DNA of 64,000 bases, from positions 22,102,529-22,166,528 of the forward strand of contig CM119270.1 of NCBI GenBank assembly GCA_051294375.1, written 5' to 3'. The first letter of the stretch is position 1. Each line of letters starts with the position of its first letter. A model generated the notes under the pieces. It was given only the letters and a program-made list of their open reading frames with translations. It ran no database searches and was not told the DNA's origin. Of the stretch, positions 13,571 through 24,944 are shown piece by piece. The stretch is from Paraspadella gotoi (taxonomy: Eukaryota; Chaetognatha). A program made the position numbers and the translations under genes.

Positions 13571-13785
13571 CACGGAGCCTGCAGAAGACGATGACCCGAG
13601 TAGTTCACAGCTGACCAACCTCATTATTAATGACTGACTACTGAATGACTAATTGTCTGACTAATATTAATTTCACACAGTCTCATTCAACTAAATGACC
13701 AGACGACATTAATCTTCTTTTTCTTAACAATAAAAACATAAAAAACAAAAAACAAAGAGAAAAGAAAACAGAGAAAACAACTCAC

Positions 13786-15208
13786 CTACTGCGCCGCCAA
13801 CGACGCCGACGACGACGATGAGAGCGCCAAAGAAAATTAACGAATTAAAAATGAAAGTCGAATTTCGGTTCGACGGCGTGCGGAGCCTGCGGCGACCGCA
13901 GCAGGAAAGGCCGCCGCTGTCGCCGCTGCACTTTTGGTTGTTGTTGTTTTTGTTGTTGTTTTTGTTTTGGAATCCTTCGTCATTGTCGTTTGAGTTTTCT
14001 TTTTGATTTTTGACGTTGGTTTCTTTGCTGTAATTTCTGTAGTTGCTACAATTGCTGTAGTTGATGAAATTGCTGTTGTAGTCAACGTTTCGAATGACTT
14101 CGGGACTTAAATATGGCATAGGACTTAGACTGGCTGACTGAGTGGTATCGTGACTGGCAGATGGCAAAGTTTCATTCTTTTCAGTCCTAAAGGAAACTGA
14201 ATTTGGAATGTAATAATTGCCATCTTCAGAAATGGCATCAAAAGTGACATTTGTGATATAATCAGTGTTTGAATATGTGATAGTATCGGGGTTGACATTT
14301 GTGATGATATCACTAGAGGACATTTTGTCAGAAGATTCTTTTTCGAATAAGTTGACGGAATTTATTTTCTTTTTGACGTCGTATGTGGCAATTGCCATTC
14401 CTTCTGTGTAACCTACAACTTCTTCTCTTTTATTTGTAACCCTATTCTCTCTCTCTCTCTCTTCTCTCTCTTGCTTCTCCCTCTCTTTTTTTCCCTTTCT
14501 TTTCTCTTTTCTTTTTTCGTCGAAATAAAATTTATTTGGAATTGAAATCCGCATTTTTCGTTTTGGCGAAAATCTAGTTTCCTCCGATAGTCCCAGAGGA
14601 ATTGGCGGCGCCAGGGGAAGCCGCGGCGCTGGTGGTCTTTGCAGTGACGACGCCGGTCGAGGAGGCGTCGGCGACGCAGTTATGTCTACGGCGTCAATGG
14701 GCGTGGTAACAGCGTCAATTGACGTGGCAACAGCGTCATTTGACGTGGCATTCGTGACGTCGTCGTCTTTTTTCTCTTTTCGATCAAAAATTTTCTTTTC
14801 TTTTTCAATTTTCGACGCAAAATTCGATTCCTTTTTCTTTTTGTTTCTTTTGTTATCTTGTTTCTTATTTAGTTTCTGTTTTTCTGCGTCGAAACAAAAC
14901 GACTTTACGGCGTCGACTGCGCGATTTATGGCGCCGGTTTCGACTTTGACGTTTAAATCGGCGCCGCGTTTGCCATATTGGCGCGATTTTATGGAACTGA
15001 ACGAAAGAAGATTTTGCGTCATTTGTGGCTTTGATCGCATCTGTGATCGAATCTTCAGTTTTGATCGCATCTCTAATCGCATCTTCTGCTTTGATCGCAT
15101 ATCTGATCGCATCTTCAGCTTTGGTCGAAACTTCAAAGATCTATTAGGCTGTATCTTTATATATTTAGTTGAACGCATCTTTGGTCGCAACTTTAGCTTT
15201 GATCGCAT
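13786..15208 (-). CDS. Long minus-strand ORF, unknown product (uncertain gene)
   Basis: An open frame of about 490 codons runs from an ATG at 15208 and stays open to about 13724. A strong donor TAG|GTGAGT falls at 13786/13785, so the ORF may be an exon. I do not recognise the protein. Seen: an N-terminal basic region with three 10-residue repeats of the type K-x-K-M-R-S-x-M-R-S, matching a 30-bp DNA repeat near 15020-15125; a Lys/Glu-rich middle; a Pro-rich patch (ITASPTPPRP); an Asn-rich stretch; and a hydrophobic C-terminal segment (FIFNSLIFFGALIVVVGVV) like a membrane anchor. Composition is biased and there is no known domain, so a non-coding origin is possible. Its inverted counterpart at about 5.85-7.3 kb is interrupted by frameshifts. 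Confidence 0.3.
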
Positions 15209-15455
15209 GTTTGGGCGTATCTTTAGTTTTAGTTTTTGTCGCTTCTGTGGTCGCACTTTTAAATAAAGAAATTTATCTTTCCTCCGATCGTATATTTATT
15301 TTCTTCTATAAAATTGAAAACTTTCGACAAAAAAAAGCGAATAAATTTAATTCGCCGATTAATTAAACACGTGAATGAAAATTGGCGCGAAGATTTGAAA
15401 TTAAATTGGCGCGAAGATTTGAAAAGAAAAGGCGCCTTAATTTGTCGTCTTTGTG

Positions 15456-15494
<39 letters not shown>

Positions 15495-16090
15495 TTTGAA
15501 TGAAACCAAATTTGGCGACAAAAGAAAAAAATATTCGTTTTTGGCGCAAAATTCACTTTTTGTTTAGTTTTAGTTTTAATTAATTTTTTTAGAAATTTTA
15601 AGCCGAATTTAATTTTCGAAAAAAGTAAAAAAATTAAGATCCAGATGAAGTTGAAAGCAAAAAACGTGAAAGAATTAAAATTTTAGAAGAAAAACTTTTG
15701 GGAAAAAAAATTATAATCTTTTAGAAAATTAAGATGTTATGGACGAAAAATTGAGAAATGAATGAATGAGTTGTGACAGATGAATGAATGAGTTGTGACA
15801 GATGAATGAATGTGTTGTCACAGATGAATGAATGAGTTATTAGATTCAGATGGAAAATGACTTCAGGATTTTTTTTATGTTGTTTTCCAGTAAGAATTAA
15901 CTAATTTGTTCACCATTGGTGTTACTTAGTCAGTTGAAGATTTTTGCTTTAAAAAAAAAAGTAATTATATGTAAGTTATAAACAAAGTAATATAAAGTTA
16001 ATTGACGTAAAAAATGTTATATCAGTTAGAATAACGTAAAAAAATAACCAATTTTAGATATATTTGAAATTGCGAGATAATGAAGAAAGG

Positions 16091-16155
<65 letters not shown>

Positions 16156-16454
16156 CACACGCGAATTCTATGACGAGTGGCGACGTGTAAAACTGCGCGG
16201 AAATAAACAACCGCATTCCATTTGGTGAGGGTCGTCAAGGCAACGACGACGACGACGATGACGACAATGTCGACGACAACGATGACGACGACGACGATAA
16301 TTCGGACGATGTTATGGGACGAAAGACGTCGACGTTTCCAAGTGGCGAAGAGAAAATGGGCGCGTGGCGCGTCGGGAGAGAGAGAGAGAGAGAAGAGAGA
16401 AAGAGAGAGAGGAGAGAGAGAAAGAGAAGAAAGAGAGAAAGAGAGATGAGGGGG

Positions 16455-16545
<91 letters not shown>

Positions 16546-16725
16546 TTAGGAAGTATCAGCTAATCGTTACCACCGAAGCAAAACTGGGCAGACGAGTCAA
16601 ATTCGATCTTTTTTAAAATCTTCGGTTTGGCAAATATGATTATTAATACTTCTTATCATTTTTTCTTTTTAGTTTTAAATTTTAATTACATTTTATTTCA
16701 TGTGTTGTATGTGTTTTATATATTT

Positions 16726-18479
16726 TGATCTTTTTTGTTTACAAGAGTTTAAAATCTTTACATATTTGATCCTGAGATAATGTCTATTATATTTTCCCCA
16801 ATTTTGTTTCTACTATATTTGAAAATGAATTAGTCACTGAAACTTTTGTAACTTTTGTACCAAAAAAAATAATACACACATAACACATATTTTTTTTTAA
16901 AAAATGTCATTATATGATTAAAATGAGCTTTTTTATAAGGCCAAATTTTGTTTTTATATTTTTCCAATTTTAAGACCAGATTTAGATAGCTCATGAAAAG
17001 TTTTCTACCCAAAGTATAATTCTTTTTTTTACATATTTATGATAAGTGAGTCAAAAATAAGAAAACTGTAAAAAATCGTCATCATTATTATCTATCGATT
17101 ATTTTATCATTTTTTTATTTTATTTTATTTTAACTTAGAAAACATACAAATTTTTGAAAACTGAAAATATATTTCTAGTTTAACATTACATAATACATAA
17201 AACAAATTATAAGATTTCAAAAAAAATGTTTTTGCTTTATATAGTAATATAATATTTTTAATTAGGCTAGTACCTTTTTTGACCAAAAAAATATTTTTAA
17301 TACAATAATCTATGCTCATGATAGATTATTTGAATGCTGTATACATTTGCATTTAAATTTCATCGGCTATGACTAGTACGGTAGAATTTCATTTTTCTGC
17401 CTTGTATAAGATGCAAAAAAGAATTAGAAATTACTGCTGTAAATAATGATCTATTTATAATTATTTTCATAGTCATAATTAATTTTTGTACTTTTTTATA
17501 TCCGCAATTTGAATTTTAAAGACAATTTATAAATTAATTTTAAAATAACAACTTTTTTTCAGGAATGTTTTGTTTTTACGAAATATTGAACCCGTCAAAA
17601 TGAAGGAGAAAAACAAAAGGGGGAAAACAAAATGATAAAAAGGAGAAGGAAGAGGAAGAGTGAGAGAGGGAGGGGGATGAGGAGGAGGAGAGGGAGGAGG
17701 AGGAGGAGGAAGAAGAGGAGGAGTAAGGAGAGGGAGGGGGAGGAGAGTAGGAGAAGGAGGAGGAGGAGGGAAGAGGAGGAGGAGGAGGAGGGAGAGGGAG
17801 GAGAAGAAGAGGAAGAGTAGGAAAGGAAGGGAGAAAGAAGAAGAGGAGTTGACACTAAGCTCAGAACTAAGGGGAATCATGATTTCTTACATTATTTGAA
17901 ATTTGAATTCATTGAGACGGATAATCTATCCTTTTCAATCTAACCATAACCGTAACAGTATAAGTATTTTACACTCAAAGCAGAAGAATATTTTACCTAT
18001 CAAATGAATACATGTTTGGATTCATCGAGAGAATACTCTCCCATCAATTAATTGCCACAAACTTTAACCTCTGCAATGAATTCATTCAATGTTTTTATTC
18101 TATGAAATCATGATTTCGAATGATTTTGAGGAATGAATTCATTGTGAAAGAGATTTACCTATTGCTCACTAAGACTTATCAGTTGGGTAGCGAGAGCTTG
18201 GACATGTTTTACTCATACGAGATCAAATCTTTCTTTCTCTCACATGAATACATCTATGGATTCACCTAAAGAAATCATCTTCCTTATCTGCAGTATATAA
18301 TTTATTATTTGAAATCCCTGATGAATTCATAAAGAGGAGGAGTAGGAGGAGGAGTAGGAGGAGGAGGAGAAAGATGCCTTCAAAAGTAGAGGAGTGTATT
18401 TAATTACCAAATGAAGGAGGGTGAATTCATCAGTCATGATATCATCGACCAGTTGGAGGTAGTCGAATACATCATCGAA
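16726..18479. other. Non-coding region with truncated element and GGA tract
   Basis: No gene seen. It holds the truncated miniature element (16960-17376), a purine-only GGA/GGGA tract at about 17630-17850, and AT-rich DNA with repeated ATGAATTCAT words at 17900-18430. Confidence 0.6.
16960..17376 (-). mobile_element. Truncated TAGCCATAGCCG element
   Basis: Reverse-complement match to the left two-thirds of the family, ending CATCGGCTATGACTA at 17361-17376. The other inverted end is missing. Confidence 0.45.
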
Positions 18480-19020
18480 CTAAGGGTTTGAGCTCTATAT
18501 AGGATGGAGGAGGAGGAGAGTGAGGAGGAAGAAGAGAGGAGTAGGAGGGGGAGAAAGAGGGGGAGTGGGAGAAGTAGGAAAGAGGAGGAGGAGAAGGAGG
18601 GGGAGAAGGAGGAGAAGGAGATGAACCCGCTGAGATCGTTTTTTCTCGGAGGAAACCGCGTAGAAGATTTTTCGCGGGATTTTGATTTCTTTGCAACATG
18701 AAACTGGGGGGGGGGGGAAATGACGACGACGGCGACGATGACACGACGACGACGAGACAGACACGACGACGACGACGACGATGACGCCTGACCTGGACAA
18801 AAATCGCCCAGGATGAGATACTTGGGAGAGAGAGGAGAGGAGAGAAGAGGGAGAAAAGAGAGAGAGGGAGAGGAGGAAAGGAGATATCGTGGGCAGATCT
18901 GACATTGTTTGCTCAAACTTGTTATCTTTATATCTTTCCTTTCTCTTTTTATTTCTTATCAAGTTGGTACAACCAATAAAAAAATTATCTGTTAAAGTTT
19001 GTGTTTGTAATTATGTTTAT

Positions 19021-19594
19021 TAAGGCGTAGTAAAATTTTTAAATTTAACTTTAATTAAAATTCTAAAAGTGAGGACGACAACATTATACTAATGAACATT
19101 TATGTAATAAAAAATTCATAATAAATTTTACAATTTACGCAGTAGGCCATATTTATACTAGTACTAAACCAATAAATGTTAAAATTTCAAAACAGTTTTT
19201 TTAAGATTTTTTTTGCAGATTTGGATTTGCCATAAAAAGTTTATAAAAAGAAATATAACTCTTTTTGAAAAAATTCCTTCATTAAGTGGGTCAAAAATTA
19301 GAAAAGGCTATATTTTAAGCTGAAAATTAACTTTTATATATTAAATATAGTTTTTTTTAATTTTTAACCCACTTATTGAAAGAATTTTTAAAATGATTTA
19401 TATTTTTTCTTTTATCAACTTTTGACGAGGAATTCAAATCTGCAATCAAAATTAAGAAAAGCCTATTTTAAAATTTTTCGATTTTATAAGGATAGTACTA
19501 TAATATAAATATAGCCTACTGCAAAAATTCACTGATGGCATGTTGTTCATAATTAACTTTTAGAATTTTTGTATGTAACTTTCACTACGCCTTA
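19021..19594. mobile_element. 574-bp miniature element with 8-bp target duplication
   Basis: The ends are TAAGGCGTAGT and ACTACGCCTTA, exact inverted repeats of 11 bp, flanked by ATGTTTAT at 19013-19020 and 19595-19602. An 8-bp duplication suggests hAT-type mobilisation. A TTAA reading (piggyBac type) is also possible because the ends overlap TTAA. The inside is AT-rich with no ORF. Confidence 0.75.
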
Positions 19595-19769
19595 ATGTTT
19601 ATGTTTATATTCATGTTTGTGTTATGTTTATGTAAGTAAGTAAGTAAGTAAGCAGCTAAATAAAGTAAATAATAAATAAAATGAACTGTTACTATACTAT
19701 CTAGGAAAAATATATATAACATAATTCATTTATTCAAAAAAAAGTATACAAAACATGGGTAAAACATTC

Positions 19770-19930
19770 TCAATATTTGGTATACCCTTCCTCGGCATCG
19801 ACTACTGCCTGCATTCGTCTGGGCATGCTCTCATACAGCAAATTGAGGTATGACAGTGAAATGTTTTTCCACATCTTTAACGCAATTCTTTTCAGACCCG
19901 ATGTTGGTGTGCATGTCTTTCCCACTTTTC
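19770..19930 (-). pseudogene. C-terminal fragment of a Tc1-type transposase
   Basis: The minus-strand frame reads WKNISLSYLNLLYESMPRRM then QAVVDAEEGYTKY and a stop. The SMPRR..AV...GGYTKY-stop ending is characteristic of Tc1-like transposases. Only the last 40-50 residues are recognisable. The catalytic DDE core is absent, so this is a relic. Confidence 0.8.
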
Positions 19931-20141
19931 TAAAAGATATAATAGCACTTTTTTAAACCAAAAGGAGGTGCAAGGCCTTTTTAGCATTGCCAAATTAAAA
20001 AAAAATATCTAACTACATTTGAAATAAAGCAAATAACTAAATACAAAAATGGAGGAAAACTAAATATGATTTTTTTCGCGATTTGACCTACAAAAAAATG
20101 GAAGGAAGCTACTGAAATATTGTTTCAGTACTACGATATGT

Positions 20142-20495
20142 CTGTGACTTTCGTTTTAAAGATGTAGTCGAGCATTGCCTAGGTTCACCCCGCCTATAAG
20201 CATGCCACTTTCAGTTGTGACCCGGTGGCTCATTGACCACTAGGTACTGGGTTCAATCCCAACTCGGTACCTACCCTGCGGGAAGAGTGAGGACAGCCGT
20301 AAGCCGCCTTGGGGGCATGGCAAACCCTCAAGCCTGGTTCCAAGCCCAGGACTCCGTTCCATGTCTGCTAGAGGAGGTTATAGAAGTTACGGATAGTCAT
20401 CTTCTGCCCACTTAGCGCCTTTTCCACAAAGATATGTACAATGTTATAATGTTACAATTATTTTACAGTAATTGTGTCTCAGTACTACGATATGT
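20142..20495 (+). mobile_element. tRNA-derived SINE with 17-bp target duplication
   Basis: The direct repeat TCAGTACTACGATATGT lies at 20125-20141 and 20479-20495 and brackets the insertion, as expected for LINE-mediated retroposition. The head holds an A-box-like GGTGGCTCATTGA and a B box GGTTCAATCCC. The body has GCGGGAAGAGTGAGGACAGC and ends ...CTTAGCGCC then AT-rich sequence. No matching LINE was found in the window. Confidence 0.8.
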
Positions 20496-20651
20496 ACCAA
20501 CTAATTTCGTAAGATCTTTGGCTGGCATAGATGGAAAAGCGTCAGAAACCTTAGATAATGTTTTTAGTTAATCTTTATAATATTTTCAAATTAGCCAAGA
20601 AGGATTCACGAAACGATTATTTTTGACAAAAATTAAGTTTTGTCTTATTTC

Positions 20652-22326
20652 TAGGGTTCCGATAACCGTTAATTTTTGAGAAATTTCGCTTAACCGTTAA
20701 AACTAATATTTTTTAACGGTTAACCGTTTAAAATCGGTTAATTTTATAATTTAACTTTTAGAGAGGAAAACAATTTATTTGTTTTGTTTCAACGAATTTT
20801 TTAGGACATTTTTTTGGACATGTTTCGACTCTACAATTAGAGTCTTCATCAGCAATGCTGCAATGATGCTGCTAAGGCTGATGAAGACTCTAATTGTAAG
20901 TTGAAACATGTCTGAAAAAATATCCTAAAAATTCGTTGAAACAAAACAAATAAATTGTTTTTCCTCTCTAAATTCGAAAACACAACAAAATCGAAAGTCT
21001 ATACACAATATATAATTTAACTTTAAATTTAAATTATGATTATTTAAATCAAAACAAAGCATTTAATGATATTTCATCTTTAACCCTTACTCCTGAATCT
21101 TTTTTATCTTCTATTTCAGATAGATAGGTAAACATTTTAGTTAGTTAGTAAATGAAAAATGGTTTGAGCAAACTATTTTGAATCTAGCTATGATAATTTA
21201 GCTAATCAGATAATGCATCGTTGGATAAAATCTTACTTACAAAACCTTTTCGTTTTTCCTTTCATAGGCATAATAAAAATATATAAAAGGACAAAGAAAG
21301 AAAAACCACAATGTAATTCTAATTCTATGTTTTTTTCTTCTCTCTTCTCTTTTCGTTTGCGTTATATCTCTTCATTATTTTTACTAATTGTTGTTTCTTG
21401 AACGCTTTTTTTTTGTTTTTATTTTTTCAAAGCCATAACCATAAATATAATTAATGAATATTAATTTTTTGAATTGTTTGATTGGATCCCCGATTGATCC
21501 AAAGATTTTATTGGGATTATTAAATATTTTTTCTGTTTTATTAAAAAAGTATTCATGTTGAGGGATAGTAGTTTAGGCCTTAATGTCTATTTTAAGATTA
21601 GTTCGCTTCTATTTATTAATTTTTTTATACATTTATTTTTATTTAGTTTTTTTTTTAATATTTTTTTCATTCATTGTTGGTTTATTTTGAAGATTTTGCT
21701 TCTTTGTTTTTTTAAGAGTAATAAAAATTATAGCAAAATAGGCAATACTTTCTTATTTTAAATTTATGTTGCAAGAAAAATGTATTGCAACTATTTGCAT
21801 GTGCAATATATATTATATTTTCATTATATCTTTTGATGTGAAATGCTAGAAATTAATTGAAAGGAAAAACGAAAAAAATTGGTGTGAGAAAATAACGTAA
21901 GAAAAAGAGAAAAAAAACACTGGGAAGGGAAGAAAAAAATGAACAAGAGTGAAAGAAAAGGGAATAAATAAGGGGGGCAAAAGAGAAAGAAAAAGAAGGT
22001 ATCAGAAGGAGATTAGTATAAAGAAGAAAGTAGATTAATAAGCCCGGTTGAAATAACAAAGGAAATAAATGAAAGAAAAATTATGGAAATGTAGAGAGAG
22101 CGTGAAAGCAAATATTATGGAGAAATTAGGGAGAGGAGAATAATGACGAGGACAAGAAAAAACTTACTTTTCTCTTTAAAAAATCAAGATTTTACAAAAA
22201 AAAAATAAAAAAATCATATTAAAAACATTAACTAATTTAACCGTTAAATAAATATATTAACGGTTAGGTTAAAATTTTTTTTAACGTTAATCACCGTTAA
22301 CTGTTAACGTTATCGGTAACCTTCTA
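20652..22326. mobile_element. hAT-like non-autonomous element, 1,675 bp
   Basis: The 8-bp target duplication CTTATTTC lies at 20644-20651 and 22327-22334. The element begins TAGGGTTCCGATAACCGTTAA and ends GTTATCGGTAACCTTCTA, imperfect terminal inverted repeats rich in AACCGTTAA motifs. An 8-bp duplication and TAGGG-type ends are typical of hAT elements. No transposase ORF is visible. The interior holds a 0.2-kb hairpin with hammerhead-like cores and AT-rich filler. The matching region in contig C (about 25480-25510) lacks the element. Confidence 0.75.
20761..20968. repeat. Large hairpin with an inverted pair of hammerhead-like cores
   Basis: Arms of about 93 bp (GAGAGGAAAACAATTTATTT... and its complement) are separated by about 23 bp. 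Each arm has the core order CTGATGA, then GACTC/GAGTC-type helix, then GAAACATGTC: on the minus strand at 20852-20817 and on the plus strand at 20878-20912. The helix II stem is intact in the left arm and damaged in the right. Confidence 0.7.
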
Positions 22327-22435
22327 CTTATTTCTATGAATATATCGATAATGATCTCGTTGCTTAGTTTTTCTTTCACGTTAACCCTTAATTCTATTTT
22401 TTATTTTTTGGTTTTATTTTGTTGCTGACGTTTTT

Positions 22436-22460
22436 NNNNNNNNNNNNNNNNNNNNNNNNN
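22436..22460. other. Assembly gap, 25 N
   Basis: It joins contig B to contig C, which repeat each other's content. Confidence 1.
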
Positions 22461-22990
22461 ATGGTTTCTGCGCCTGCCTACTGTGCTTATAGAGGATGCA
22501 AAAGAAGAATTAGCAATTCTGCTGTATAATAACTTGATCTTAATTCTATTAATTACTCTTCACATGTTCCATAGCATTAAGTTTCTGTTGTACCTTTTCT
22601 TCTTATATCTGCGTCAATTTGAATTATAGTTATAAGACAACAATTAATACAATGTTAATTTCCTTAATAATAACAAACTTTTTATCTCCACGGCTTAAAC
22701 TGTTTCTGTTGTTATTCACGATAATATTACATCTGGAATACGCCGCCTCTCATAGTAATCCCAATGAGTGAGACAAACAAGAAGGTGGGGGTGTACGGTA
22801 CTAGACAAGCTCGCACTAAATGTGCGATTAACACAACGCGAGCCAGACGGTGGAGCGCATTGAGTATAACGACTGCGTGTCGATAGACATGTTGTGCTGA
22901 AGTGAAAGAGCATCGTGTGAGGGTGATGAGCGTGACGGATGGCAAAAGACGAGAGCAGGGAGAGGCCCTACAGCAGCGGGACATGGGAAA
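22461..22990. other. Contig C start with a GC-balanced segment
   Basis: 22461-22690 resembles 17385-17575. 22730-22985 is about half G+C with CpG-containing words (CACAACGCGAGCC, TAACGACTGCGTG), unlike its surroundings, and is absent from the equivalent position in contig B. The minus strand is open for about 85 codons but matches nothing I recognise. Confidence 0.5.
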
Positions 22991-23029
22991 TGATTAGCCA
23001 ACGGAAGAAGGATCCGAGGGTGAAGTAGA

Positions 23030-23440
23030 GGAGAGGAGGGGGAGGAGAGGTAGGAGAAGGAGGGAGGAGAGGGAAGAGGGTGAGGAGAGGAGGAGAGGGA
23101 GGAGGAAGAAGAGGAAGAGTAGGAAACAGGAAGGGAAGAAAGAGAAGAAGGAGGAGTGGGAGAAGAGGGGAGGAGGGAGTGGGAGAGGTAGGGGGGGAGG
23201 AGGAGAGGAGGAGAAGGAGGAAGAAGAGGGTTAGAAGAGGGAGGGGAGAAGGAAGAGAGGAGGAGAGGGGGAAGATGAGGAGGGGAGAAGGAGGGGGAGG
23301 AGCAGGAGGAGATGGAGGAGAGGGAGTGAGGAGGAAGAAGAGGGAGGAGAGAAAGTAGGAGGGGGGAAGAAACAGAGGGGGAGTGGGAGAAGTAGGAAAA
23401 GAGGAGGAAGGAGAAGGAGGGGGAGAAGAGGAGAAGGGAT
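23030..23440. repeat. GGA/GGGA purine tract
   Basis: About 400 bp of almost pure purines on the plus strand. The long Ser/Pro/Leu frames read from the other strand are compositional artefacts. Confidence 0.85.
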
Positions 23441-23817
23441 GAACCCGCTGAGATCGTTTTTTCTCGGAGGAAACCGCGTAGAAGATTTTTCGCGGGATTT
23501 TTGATTTCTTTGCAACATGAAACGGGAGGCGGGGGGGGGGAAAATGACGACGACGGACGACGACGACGACGACGATGACGCCTGACGCTGGACAAAAATC
23601 GCCCAGGAATGAGATACTTGGGAGAGAAGAGGGAGGGAGAGAAGAGGGAGAAAAAGAGAGAGAGGGAGGGAGGAAAGGAGATATCGTGGGCAGATCTGAC
23701 ATTGTTTGCTCAAACTTGTTATCTTTATATCTTTCCTTTCTCTTTTTATTTCTTATCAAGTTGGTACAACCAATAAAAAAATTATCTGTTAAAGTTTGTG
23801 TTTGTAATTATGTTTAT

Positions 23818-24396
23818 TAAGGCGTAGTAAAATTTTTAAATTTAACTTTAATTAAAATTCTAAAAGTGAGGAACGAACAACATTATACTAATGAACATTT
23901 ATGTAATAAAAAAATTCATAATAAATTTTACAATTTATGCAGTAGGCCATATTTATACTAGTACTAAACCAATAAATGTTAAAATTTCAAAACAGTTTTT
24001 TCTAAGATTTTTTTGCAGATTTGGATTTGCCATAAAAAGTTGATAAAAAGATATATAACTCTTTTTAAAAAATTCCTTCATTAAGGGTGTCATAAAATTA
24101 GAAAAGGCTATATTTTAAGCTGAAAATTAACTTTTATATATTAAATATAGTTTTTTTTTTAATTTTTAACCCACTTATTGAAAGAATTTTAAAAATGATT
24201 TATATTTTTTCTTTTATCAACTTTTGACGAGGAATTCAAATCTGCAATCAAAATTAAGAAAAGCCTATTTTAAAATTTTTCGATTTTATAAGAGATAGTA
24301 CTATATATAAATATAGCCTACTGCAAAAATTCACTGATGGCATGTTGTTCATAATTAACTTTTAGAATTTTTGTATGTAACTTTCACTACGCCTTA
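23818..24396. mobile_element. Second copy of the TAAGGCGTAGT element
   Basis: Same ends and the same ATGTTTAT duplication (23810-23817 and 24397-24404) as the element at 19021-19594. Same insertion seen twice because contigs B and C overlap in content. Confidence 0.75.
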
Positions 24397-24569
24397 ATGT
24401 TTATGTTTATATTCATTGTTGTTGTTATGGTTTAGTAAGTAGTAAGTAAGTAAGCCAGCTAAATAAAGTAAATAAAATCAATAAAATGAACTGTTACTAT
24501 ACTATCTAGGAAAAAAATATATAACATAATTCATTTATTCAAAAAAAGTATACAAACATGGGTCTAAAC

Positions 24570-24730
24570 ACTCTCAATATTTGTATACCTCCTCGGCATG
24601 ACTACTGCCTGCATTCGTCTGGGCATGCTCTCATACAGCAAATTGAGGTATGACAGTGAAATGTTTTTCCACATCTTTACAATTCTTTTCAGACGCCGAT
24701 GTTGGTGTTGCATGTCTTTCCCACTTTCTA
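24570..24730 (-). pseudogene. Second copy of the Tc1 transposase fragment
   Basis: Same fragment as at 19770-19930, with the SLSYLNLLYESMPRRMQAVV part intact and a frameshift before the GYTKY end. It belongs to the repeated segment shared by contigs B and C. Confidence 0.75.
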
Positions 24731-24944
24731 AAAGATATAATAGCACTTTTTTAAACCAAAAGAGGTGCAAGGCCTTTTTAGCATTGCCAAATTAAAAAAA
24801 AATATCTAACCTACATTTGAAATTAAAAACAAAATACTACTAATACCAAAAATGGAGGAAAACTAAATATGAATTTTTTCGCGATTTGACCTACAAAAAA
24901 ATGGAAGGATAGCTACTGAATACTGTCTCAGTACTACGATATGT

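Larger units (their letters stand above)
10786..16725. repeat. Right arm of the inverted duplication
   Basis: Reverse complement of 4151-10350 and the cleaner copy: microsatellites are pure and the long minus-strand ORF is open only here. Between the arms lie pyrimidine-rich DNA, a 25-base gap, and a reverse copy (about 10610-10745) of the left flank 4036-4130. Confidence 0.9.
18480..20640. repeat. Segment duplicated directly at 23340-25450
   Basis: From the GGA-rich tract through the AACCCGCTGAGATCG block, the miniature element, the Tc1 tail and the SINE, order and insertion sites are identical to 23340-25450. The match resumes after the hAT-like insertion at 22327-22435 (about 25495-25600). 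Contig C also begins (22461-22690) with sequence related to 17385-17575. Confidence 0.9.
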
